In this document: piece after piece, positions 54,490-64,000 of the stretch | Numbering within the stretch: the stretch's first letter is position 1 | Layout of the letters: each line of letters opens with the position of its first letter | DNA from: Furcasterigmium furcatum | Lineage: Eukaryota > Ascomycota > Sordariomycetes > Glomerellales > Plectosphaerellaceae | Assembly: GCA_001599815.1 (NCBI GenBank) | Contig: BCIA01000006.1 | Coordinates: 3,226,961 to 3,290,960, forward strand | DNA length: 64,000 bases | Direction: 5' to 3' | Position numbers and translations under genes: made by a program | Notes under the pieces: generated by a model | What the model was told of the DNA's origin: nothing | The model's input: only the letters and a program-made list of their open reading frames with translations | Database searches by the model: none

Positions 54490-57400
54490 TTACTCTTCGT
54501 CCGTGTCCTCTCCGACTTCAGGACCAGACGAACGGCGAACCCTCCTCGCACATTCACCTCCTCCGTCCCTGTATTCCAAAATAAAAGGAAACAGCTCCAA
54601 GACCTCCCAGTCCTCGGCCGTCTTTCCCCCAATATCGCCGAGGCTCTTGAGAGCGCTCACGACAAACTGATAGCGTCCCTCAGGCACGGTGGTCATGTCG
54701 TCAAGGACCCCGACAAAAGCAAGGCGGGTCTCCCATCGCGCGGGTATGTACTGAACCGGGGATCCCCAGACCTGGCCGACGGTCTCGTATCCAAGCCACG
54801 TCTCTTTGGGCATGTCAGGGGCAGTTGAGTTCAGCGGCACGACGTCGAAGCGTACGATCCGCGCGCCCTTGTTCGCCTCATATGTGGCTATGGGAGCCTC
54901 GATGAAGTCGATCATGGGCGGGAGAACCGTGTCGTTGCCAGGTCGCGGTATCACCATGACGGTGTTTTCCTCGACTGGCGATGTCCAATCCCGCCCCCCC
55001 TGAGAGAGGAAGGACCGGTCGTGCCTCAGCACCTTTCCGGTGTTCTTCATAGATCCAGCGTTGCCGATGTACGGGAGCACTAAGTCGTCCCCGTTGGTCC
55101 CGTTCAGCGTCACGTAGCCGCTGTAGATCGGCCACTGCGACTCGTCGACGTAACGGGGCTGTTGGCATCGTACTCTGATCTCCGCAGAGCCGCCAGCGAC
55201 CACGGTGACTCTCTCGGCGTCGAAGTCAAGTTCGGCCACGGCGTCCTCGTCGTAAGCAATACTGTCCCGCGGCGAGCCAACGTACTGCTCTTCTGTGAGA
55301 GCATACACTGTCAAAGCTGACTCGTGACCAAGTACGTACGTTGCCTCTTCGCTGCCCGTGTTGAGGATGGTGAAGACGGCCTCCTCCAGGTGGTTGTCGC
55401 TGTCGTTGAACGAAATGAACGTCGCGCTCAGCACTCCCTTGGCCTGTGCCGCGTCCCATAGCTGAACTATTCCAGCCCCGATCTGCGGCACGGGAGCAAG
55501 CCTGCCGTCCACGCGCTGCAACTGGTCATCCCACTCGACTCTGACATAGGAGCCCTGTCGCGATGTGCTGGACAGAAGACTGCGCAGGGTTGCAGAGTTC
55601 AGAGTCCCTCGCGCCTGGCTGAGAAGTGCCGCAGCACCGGCAACCAGCGGTGCCGCCATGGAAGTGCCGTCCATGATTGCATAGCCGCCATTCAGGTGCG
55701 TGGACAGGATCCCTGAGCCAGGGGCTCCGAATGAAGGGCCGACGGTGAGGTCCCAGTTGGGGCCCCAGGCCGAGTACCTAGCCGCGTAACCGCCAGTCGG
55801 GGAGTTCTCGTACCAGGCGACAAAAGGGCGCTGCCACCTCGATGTCGGTGAATATGACGGTGACGTTGGATCCGGCGTTCAATGTGTCGATCCAGGCCTT
55901 CGCCTGCGACGACCCGACGATTCCAGACCCAGAAAGCCTGCGGTCGGATATGCCCCAGATCCTGGGGGGGCTGTCACCGTTCAAGGTCAGTCAGAACTCT
56001 GCGCGTCCGCGGAGACCTCAAGACCCGGGACAGGCTTACCTCTCTTCTTGGCTGTAGAACATGATATGGGTGGCGCCCTTGTCCAAAAGGCGCCTCTGCT
56101 GGTCCTCTTCCCAGCAGTCCGGATTCAACTCCGCCAGCAGCAGCAGCCCGGCCAGATCAGTGGTGGTTCTCCTTCCGGGGATTTTAGTGCTGTTTCCAGG
56201 TGCATCTGAGCAGTCCAGCCTCTGGGTGAAGTGGTACAGCGACAATGTTTCGTCGACACCGTTGCCAAGCGGAACGTAGGCCGGCAGCCAACCGAACTCC
56301 TCTTGCGGTCCCTCGCCGGCTGTGAATGTGCCTTGGACCATGACACTGGGAATCTGCTCTGGCTCATATGATGCCACCGCTCCGACGCCGCGGGCATCTG
56401 CGGGCGAGTTGAACGCAAAGGGCCCCCCGCTGCCCGTGTTTCCGGCGGAATTGAAGAAAGGAACGCCCGCGTCGGAGATGCGCCAGGCCACGACCGACAT
56501 TGGGCTGTCGGGCCAGCCTCCTATGGCGCCGAGAGACATGGTCAAGACGTCATTGCCGTCCTCGTAGGCCTTGAGCATGCCCGCAATGACATTCTCGTTC
56601 ACGCCGTCGCCCCAGCAATCAAACACCCGGTACGCACCGAGCTCGGCATCCGGCGCCGCCCCGAGGAACCCGTAGTCGTTCCGCTGCGCGGCCACGATGC
56701 CGGCGACGTGAGTTCCGTGCCCCTCACAGTCCTTTGGGTCATCGTTGGGTTGATCTGGCGAAAAGTTATAGCCGTGTGACACGAGGCAGCCGGGTCCAAG
56801 GCAGCCTCCGAGAAGGGGATGGGTGTAGTCGATGCCCGTGTCGATGACGCCGATGCGGACGCCTTTACCCGTGAATCCCGCCTCGTGGAGCAGGTCAATC
56901 TGCGTCATGACGTGTGAATTGTAAGAAGAGCCGTTCAGAGACCGGTCCCTCAGTGACTGCTTGGCGAACGAGGCAGTCTCCAAGTTGACGAGAGACTTGA
57001 GCTCATCCAGGGGCACGGAGACCTTTTGGACTACGCACCCCCCGGAGTCAGAAAATGCCTTTTGTGGAAGTTTTAGGAGCTACTCATTGTGTCTGAGGAG
57101 TAGAGACATGTTGCAGGACTCCAGAAACAGGCAGACTAAGGGAAAATGAACTCCGGGATAACGTACCGGGCCAGATGTTCTTGACCTTGGGCTGGGATGT
57201 AATCTTGATGACATCTTCCTCATGGTCACCTCCGCCTCTGATGTCGACAGAAACTCCGTTGAACAGCTTGGAGGGAAGACCACGCGGGTTTCAACGTTCA
57301 AGTCGCTGGACCCGAGGTCATCGACGAGCTCTTCAGGTGAAACGCCGTCTTCAAGCTCGATGATGTACGCACCCGGGACGACCTGAGGCGCGCTCTCCTC

Positions 57401-57538
57401 ACCGGCATCGTCGGAAAAAAGAGCACGAAGACCGCGGGGACCTTGAGAGCGAGTGTCGTGAGGGGATAGCGGTCGAGTGGCGCCGACGACCAGAGGCAGC
57501 AGAGCCGCCCCGGAAAGGGCAAAACGCCAGTGAACCAT
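54490..57538 (-). pseudogene. Subtilisin-like serine protease (S8) with two frameshifts
   Basis: Three exons: 57538-57167, 57030-56040 and 55970-54490. The signal peptide (WRFALSGAALLPLVVGA) and inhibitor-like propeptide are followed by the Asp motif GVIDTGIDYTHP, the His motif GHGTHVAGIVAAQ, the oxyanion region FFNSAGNTG, an inserted PA-like domain, and the Ser motif MDGTSMAAP, with a long C-terminal Fn3-like part. The triad is intact. Two single-base shifts break the frame. In exon 1 a base is missing near 57273 (between VVF and SKLFNGV). In exon 3 one T too many lies in the run at 55822-55825 (between EVAAPF and VAWYENS). Both sit in homopolymers, so true decay and sequencing error are equally open. 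Corrected length would be about 947 residues. Confidence 0.8.
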
Positions 57539-58227
57539 GTGAGCAACAAAGACAAAGTATTGTGAAGTGCAAAGAAGAAGAGTTGGCGGTGACGGTTGCT
57601 GGCTCGCCTCTTGAACATGGTAACAAGTGATTTCGACCTTCATATACTACCCAACACCGATATGTCGACATCTTCCACCCCCTGAGCCCTCATCGCCAAA
57701 TAACCCAGGATTCTCGTTAGTCTGACTTGGCAAGCCTCAACTGAGAGGCCTTAAACTGTAGCCTACACCTGCATCGCCTGATATCGAAGTAAGCGCGTCG
57801 TCGTCGCGCTGTGCCCCCACGTGCTCGGGAGAAGACCGACCTCAGTCTCTGGCCAAATTCATTTTGAGAAACATAACCGAGAAATCAACCGGCCCGCTGG
57901 TAGCTGTGCCACAACGGTGCGTTGGTCTGGAGCTACAATACGGCCAGGGTGTTGCTGACAACTCAAAATTATGCTGTTGCCTGGATGCTCGGCGAAGGCA
58001 CAGTCCGGTCGTATGGACTCTCCAATGGACGAGGTCCTCTGCCCGGAGTTTGCCAATTCCGAGAGTCTTACGCCGCGTACTTTGGGAGCTGGGGTCCTCG
58101 ATTGTCGCAAATAAGTCCCCCGATACCCTCGTATATCACCCTGGCTGATGCCTTCACTGAGTACTGCTTAGCCACACTTTGCGCTCAGAACTTATGATGA
58201 AGCCGCTGTACTATTGTAATCTATCAA
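57539..58227. other. Intergenic region of 0.7 kb
   Basis: It lies between the start of the protease gene and the end of the reductase gene, both on the minus strand. TATATGAAG on the minus strand near 57648 is a possible protease TATA element, about 110 nt from the ATG. An open plus-strand frame at 57864-58197 has no recognised motif. Confidence 0.4.
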
Positions 58228-61200
58228 TCAAAAATTCCACTGCCTCATCCATGTCCTCATCGAATCTCCATCCATAGCCCTCAGATCTGCCATGGCCTCG
58301 CTTCCATGCCTGCCATTTGCCGTGTCGTACCTCAGCCTCGTCGTCTTGCACTTCTCTGCGTCTTGCGCAAGTCCAGCAAAGAAGTCATAGATCTTCAGCG
58401 CAGGCAACGCTTCAATATCGGGGGAGCCCTCGCCTGCCTTCTTCAAGGCGTCAAGCCACTCCGGGAAAGGCACGACTCGCGTTTCCTGTCCTTGAGCCTG
58501 CCAATGTTCCTGGATCGCAGCCACCATGTCCGGCCATCGCGCAACGTGCGGGTTGATGAGATTGTAGACCCGGGATGTGCCCTTGCCACAGTCTCCCTGG
58601 ACCAGCTGCCCAACAATCTTGGCCAGGGTATCGACCGGGATCCAATCAATCGTGTTCATCGCGTCGGGGAGCATCCTCAGCGACTTGGATGTCCTGACCA
58701 AGGAGGGCATCCACTCAGTGAGGTTCCAGACGCCGCCGCTCTCCGGGTCTACGGGCCCGGCAACCTGGCCGACGCGAAGAATACTGGCGTTCAAGCCCGC
58801 GGTGTTCTGTGCCGCAGCGATGATTCTCTCGGAAACGTGCTTCGACTCCGCATAGCCCAGGGGCAGGGAGACGTCGTAGTTGTCAGGGGCCGCTTCGGGG
58901 ACGGGCTTGTCGTACCCGTAGATCTCTCCCCAGTTGCCGATGGAGGAGATCGACGAGACGAAGAAGATGTGCGGCTTCCTCTCGGATGATAGGGAGAAGT
59001 CAACCAAATCGCGCACGCCCTTGATGTGGACTTCCTCGAACGACGATAGCTTGTGGTTGAAATCGACCTTCCAGGCGTTGTGAATGATGGCGTCCGCATC
59101 TTGACGCAGATGTTCATACTCCGTCTCCGAAAGACCGAAACGCGCCTCGCCGAACTTGACGGTCAGGAATCGTGCTTTCTGTTGCAGATCGATCTCCTTT
59201 CCGCGGGCTTTGAAGCCATTGGACTGGCGAGTTGGTGCATCGGCACTGCGGTTGAGACAGTACACACGACACACCATGTCGTCCTTCAGCAGGTTCTCCA
59301 GCATGTACGAGCCGAGGGACCCCGTGGTGCCGGTGATCGCCACACACAGCCTCTTTGGATTCGAGACTTGCAGGGCGGACGTGTACTTTTCGACCAAGCC
59401 AGCCATGTTCGAGGTTCTCTGCTGTCCTCCTGTCCTCTCTGCGTCAACCTTATTCTGAACAGCTGCGAGGAGGAACGTGGCGAGTTCGAGCACAGTCGGG
59501 TGCGCATAGATCTGGGATGCCTGGAGGACAAAGTCGGCGTTTCCGCTCTTCTCGAGATGGGGCCCGAGAGCGCGTCCCATGGACTTGGACAGCTCCTGTG
59601 TCTGCAGAGAATCCATTCCCAGGACAAACAGGTCGTCATCGTCCGAGACTTCCGAAATGGAGAGCAGCCATTCGGCACAGGCCCGCACATAGCTGGTCAT
59701 ATCTTCGATGGACTCTGCTGATACAAGCTGCGGTGCACTGGCATCGTTCTCCGCCCCCTCCTGATACAGCTTGTCGACTTCCTCGGCGTACAGCAGTGCC
59801 GTCTGCGAGCGAACAATGGTGCCCTTTCCAGCTCTCTTGAAGGGCTTGTCTGGTGTTGCCACTGCCACCTTGTGCCGGAAGATACGCCCATGAGCGGGGC
59901 CGGCTTTGTTTGCTTCGAGGATTGTTGGCCAAAGTTGGTCGATGAACTCCGACTCGCTCAGGTCAACACCCTCAGCAGGCTCAACCAACAAGCATGCCTG
60001 CATCCGCGCGGTGCCGATGATGATGGCTCCCCTGACAAGGGAGTGACCGGTGATGATGCCCTCCATGTTGACTGGGTTGAACTTTTCGCCGTTGGACAAG
60101 ACAATAACGTCGTCTCTTCTTCCCACAAAGCGCCAGAGCTTGGGGTTGTCGGGCTTCTGGACGAACAGGTCTCGCGTCCTCCAGACGTCCAGCTCGGGGT
60201 AGGCTTGCTGGAGGTGCAGAAGATGGTTCCATTTCGGCTCCTTGTAGCAGACCATCTCGAAGGTGCCGTCGCCCATCGGCTCCATGGCATTCTGGAGGAC
60301 CGGATGCCATTCGAACCAGTTCCAGTTCTCAGGGAGTGGGATAAGGGCAATCTGAGGTCCGGTTTCGGTCGATCCGTAGAGTTGGCAGAGGTCAGTGACA
60401 CGGGAGATGACATCCCCGACGGCCGGTGCAAGCGGGCCTCCCGTGTAAATGACAAAATCCAGGGATGATATCTGCTCGAGGCCACCGGGAAGAGCGGCTA
60501 GCTGCTCGATAACCGAGGGAGGTGCCCAAAGGCCGCGGAACTTGGCCAGCTTCATGGCTTGGCTAACCAACTCGCCGCTGGGAGGCTTCTCCGGCGGCGG
60601 CAAGGTTACCGTCGAGCTGTAGAAGATGGGCATGATGGTCATTCCAAAGAGGCCCGCCAACTAAAGACACGTCAACTTCGGAGATCTCCAGCTGGTGTGA
60701 ATCTGAACTCACGTGGAACGGTGGGAAAGGGCAAAAGAAGCGCCCATTGTCGTCAAACTCGAGGAGCGTGTAACCCTGGACTTTGCGACCAGGCACTTGG
60801 GGCACTCTGCGATGGTTGTCATATGTGGAATACACGCCATTCGTAATTGTGGTCGGCTTGGGGTTTCCTATATTTGTGTCAGTCACTGGAGCAAAGCCGA
60901 TAGAAACATCGATCAACTATACCTGTAGACCCAGAGGAGTGGGCGATGAGGATGGGGTCCGTTCGTCCCTCAGCAAACGTTCTGCCGTACTCATAGTGCG
61001 GGCTCTGGGAGCTCAGCAAGTCGTCCAAGTCGGGAACCAAGAATGCTTTGAGACCCGGCATCGCCTGCTTGAGCTCCTGTATGCGGGACTCCATTTCTGG
61101 CGTGTAGAAGACTTTGTCGCACTTGGCATCGTCAAACACGGCAAGATGCTGTGACAACGAGTTCCGCACTGAGGGGACCATGAACTAGGAAGTTGCCTTG

Positions 61201-61620
61201 TAAGCCGTTAAGTCCAATGATTGTAGAATGGGAACTCACCACATGGCCTGTCTTGATCGAGGCATACGTGTACACGGCATATCGGACATCAGACACTCCG
61301 AGGTACGCAATCACCTCGAACGAGGTGCAGCGCCCGAACGTCTCGTCGATGAACCAAGACGCACAGTTCACGGCGTCTGCCAGCTGCCGGACGGTGATGT
61401 CGCGAAACCCATCGTGCAGGCCTTGCGGAGACTTGCTGACAGTGGCATAGATGCGATCAGGGCTCCTTCGCGCGAGCTCGTCGACAGTGTTGACGACCAG
61501 GCGCTCTCCGTACGGTCCTCCGGGAGGTGTTTGGTATTCTTCGGCGGCAGAAACCTGAGTGACTGATGCTTCCGATTTGCCCCAGGCGGCCTGCTCCGGC
61601 TGGACGAGAACTTGGGCCAT
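58228..61620 (-). CDS. NRPS-like adenylate-forming reductase (A-T-R)
   Basis: Four exons, 61620-61240, 61184-60923, 60867-60713 and 60660-58228, give 1076 residues. The adenylation domain has IAHSSGSTGNPKP (about residues 208-220), QLYGSTETGPQIA and RTRDLFV. The thiolation domain has LFVLGMDSLQTQELSK, with the phosphopantetheine Ser near residue 616. The thioester-reductase domain has the Rossmann motif ITGTTGSLGSYML (near 708), FVSSISSIGNWGE and the catalytic YAESK (near 868). There is no condensation domain. Such enzymes activate an aryl or amino acid, load it on the carrier and release it as aldehyde or alcohol with NADPH. Divergent from a TRI12-type pump, it probably makes a small exported metabolite. 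A phosphopantetheinyl transferase from elsewhere is required. Confidence 0.93.
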
Positions 61621-62604
61621 GTCTGACTGGGGGTTGTGGCTAATGTTGGGCAGGTTCGACGGACTTGTGAAAGAAGACAGGGTTTCTCCCGCACGTCACA
61701 CTTGGTACAGGGCCCAATCTTAAAAATGAATGAGTCGAGATGATAGTGCTCTCAACAAAGGGCACCGGGGAGTCGGGCCAGACGGCAACCCGAGGAAATG
61801 GAGAGTGGAGGGCGCTAACTCGGAAACGACACGAGGTCGGGGTAAACGCTTCAACAAGCTGGCAAAGCTGGGGCGGTGCTGTCGGAGGAGATGCGGAGGA
61901 CGATATCCGCCGGGCTCTTCCATACCCCAGACCGACCGGGCCCAGCAGCACGCACTCCCTCTTCCCACTCCAAATTGATCTTCATGCTGGGCTACTATGT
62001 GAGGGCATGGAAGCCGAACAATCCCCGATCTCTAAGGGCTGACCTTTTCCAGCCGTACTCTATTTCTGGTAAACAAGGCGATCCGAATTCGTGGCAGGCC
62101 TCATCAGGCTATTGGCAATCCATGGAAGTTTCACAGTTGACAGGCTTATCCTGCCAGCTGGACATCCAGACTGCTTCCATTGCCTGGACTTGGCTGCGTC
62201 TCCCCCAGCGACGCACGCAGACAGACCCTTGTCCTCTCCGCACCGGCTCTTAAAATCCGGGGTGAGGAAACTGAGGTGGGTACATTTCCGGGGAAAGCTC
62301 CAACTCAACCCCTTTCCAGTTAGCTCTGAGCTCTGGTGGAAGAATGGCCTCGAGCTTAGGGGCAACTCAACTCTGATAGGATGCCACACAACTCCTTTCT
62401 CCTGACTCTCAAGCGTCATCCCGTCCCCGTGATCTCTTGGTGTTTTGCAACTTCACACTCTCGCGTCTTCATTTTCCCAACAACCACCTCTACTTAAGGA
62501 TCCGCAGATCTTCACTGAGTTGAGATCGTAAGCAACGGGACCTTCGACTCTAGTCTCTTCCTACACAGCTGCCAACCACCAGTTTTCAAGTGGCCAACAC
62601 CAAC
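61621..62604. promoter_or_regulatory. Divergent promoter region between reductase and efflux pump
   Basis: 984 nt between two start codons. No gene recognised. A C/T-rich leader (CTCTAGTCTCTTCCTAC) precedes the pump ATG. Confidence 0.45.
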
Positions 62605-64000
62605 ATGAATGAACAAGAGAAGAGATCCATTGAGGGACACGTCGACCAGCGCGAAGACATGTCGGCTACCAGCCCGAGCAGCGGCGAGGATGAAGTCAAC
62701 AGCGTGCCTAAGGGCTACTGGTACTCGTACCGCTTCATCGGCTCCATGGCCGCCATTGTGCTTCTGGCCAACAACCTCTTCATCGGATATGCCATGCCTG
62801 TGAGTACTACCCCAAGGCTAGTACAGTTGGAAGACTGTAAGGACATAGAGTCAGGACAAAAGCTAACCTGCTCCTCCTAGGTCAACGTCCTCGGAGTCAT
62901 CGACGCAGATCTGGGTATGTTTCGTCGCCTCTCCCCGACTCCGACTGCATCAAAAGCTAACAGTCTCCCCAGGCCCTGATCCCAACGTCTACCTCGCATC
63001 CCTCATCAACACCCTCGTCAAGGGCGTCGGTCTCCTCCTGGTCGGCAGCATCAGCGATGTCCTCGGCCGCCGCTGGTTCATGATCGCCGGCCAAATCCTC
63101 GGCTTCGTCGGCGCCTGCGTGAGCGCCACCGCGGCCAACATCAACACCCTGATCGGCGCCAGCCTGTTCATCGGCATCGGTGGCGCCACGCAGGTCCTCT
63201 ACCCTCTCCTCGTCCACGAGATCGTCCCCAACAAGTACCGCGGCTTCGCTCAGGCAGCCATCATGCTCGCCGTGTTCCCGACTCTGGGCCTCGGACCCGC
63301 CTTTGCCAGGATGATGGTGCAGTACACAGACCTGGGCTGGAGGTATGGTTTCTCTCGCGTCACTTGTGCCGTGTTTTCAGAATAAAACTCAGATGCTAAC
63401 GTGCGGCAAGGTGGATTTACTGGATGAATGCCATCACGACCGGCCTCTCAGCCATCCTCTTCTTCTTCTGCTATCACCCGCCGAATTTCGAGCAGCTGGC
63501 TCAGGGCGGCAAGAGCAAGAGGTCGCAGCTCAAGCACATTGACTTCGTCGGCTTTGCCCTGTATGCTGGAGGCCTTGTCTGCCTTCTTCTTGGTCTTGGT
63601 GAGACGAACCCCCACAACCCAACTCAAGCCAGGACTTGTCTAATTCTTTGCAGCATGGGGTGGCCGTCAGTATGCGTGGGCGAGTGCACAGGTCATCGCC
63701 ACTCTTGTCATCGGCATTGTAACTCTGATTGCCTTTGGTTTCTACGGTAAGAGGTGAAATGACCAACTTCTGGAGTGTTTCTCGCTGACGCCGAGTGCAG
63801 AGGCCTATATGCCCCTCGAGTCACCGCTCTTCCCCATGAAGCTCTTCAAGATCCGAAACTACACCGTTGCTGTTGTCGTTGGAACAGTCGGGCAGATGGC
63901 CTTCTATGCTTTGAACGTTTTGTGGCCGCAGCATATCTCGAGACTTTACACCACAAACAACATTACCATCGGCTGGATGTCTGTAAGTGCTTCGGACGCG
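62605..64000 (+). CDS. MFS efflux pump, TRI12 type, cut by right window edge
   Basis: Six exons are visible (62605-62799, 62881-62914, 62973-63342, 63411-63598, 63654-63746, 63801-63982), giving the first 354 residues. A further GTAAGT donor at 63983 leads off the window. The chain shows the DHA2/TRI12 pattern: an N-terminal acidic tail, SYRFIGSMAAIVLLANNLFIGYAMPVNVLGVIDADLG, ISDVLGRRWFMIAGQ and GGATQVLYPLLVHEIVPNKYRGFAQAA. The whole family has about 14 membrane helices and near 580 residues, so about 40% is missing. Members export toxins or take part in siderophore and metabolite efflux. Its divergent pairing with the adenylate-forming reductase suggests self-protection or product export. 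Confidence 0.88.

Noticed and set aside
57864..58197. Plus-strand open frame of about 90 codons (MVWSYNTARVLLTTQNYAVAW)
   Set aside because: Too short, no match to any family I know, and no promoter or intron structure.
1..64000. CRISPR arrays, bacterial operons, rRNA genes, intact transposons
   Set aside because: No regularly spaced repeats, no rRNA-like stretch, no transposase or reverse-transcriptase motif and no terminal inverted repeats were seen on either strand.

Overview
The window is nuclear DNA of a filamentous ascomycete (Pezizomycotina, probably a Sordariomycete). The signs are many short 50-90 nt GT-AG introns with CTGAC-like branch sites, four Zn2Cys6 regulators, MFS and PDR pumps, a fungal Sec14 protein, a non-canonical NRPS-like reductase and an intron-containing nuclear tRNA. 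The species cannot be fixed from the sequence. Gene models below were assembled by eye from exon phases and splice sites. Except where stated, every multi-exon model keeps an exact reading frame across all junctions.

Region 1 (1-23.4 kb) starts with the edge of an ankyrin-repeat gene. It then holds a dense set that looks like an aromatic-ring catabolic cluster: a salicylate-hydroxylase-like FAD monooxygenase, a Zn2Cys6 regulator, an acetoacetyl-CoA synthetase, a fumarylacetoacetase-family hydrolase, a VOC extradiol dioxygenase with an intact His-His-Glu triad, a small second Zn2Cys6 regulator, a phenol-hydroxylase-type FAD enzyme, an allantoate-permease-type MFS carrier, a third Zn2Cys6 regulator and a monocarboxylate-type MFS carrier. 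Four divergent promoter regions link regulators and enzymes. Together they could import an aromatic acid, hydroxylate it, cleave the ring outside the diol, hydrolyse the diketo acid and capture a released keto acid as a CoA ester.

Region 2 (23.4-42 kb) is mostly housekeeping or stress genes: a degenerate tRNA-like element, a sulfotransferase-family protein, a 2.6 kb stretch with no convincing gene, an old yellow enzyme, a secreted SurE-like phosphatase, a magnesium-dependent phosphatase, a Sec14-type lipid transfer protein, a 1586-residue PDR-type ABC transporter and a tRNA-Ala(CGC) with a 12-nt intron.

Region 3 (42-54 kb) has an unknown small gene interrupted by a stop codon, a sugar-porter MFS carrier divergent from an arylsulfatase, a regulator with two tandem Zn2Cys6 clusters, a D-2-hydroxyacid dehydrogenase and a class II aldolase/adducin protein. 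Region 4 (54-64 kb) has a subtilisin-like protease gene broken by two single-base frameshifts, an adenylation-thiolation-reductase enzyme, and a divergent TRI12-type efflux pump that runs off the right edge. The last two resemble a minimal secondary-metabolite locus.
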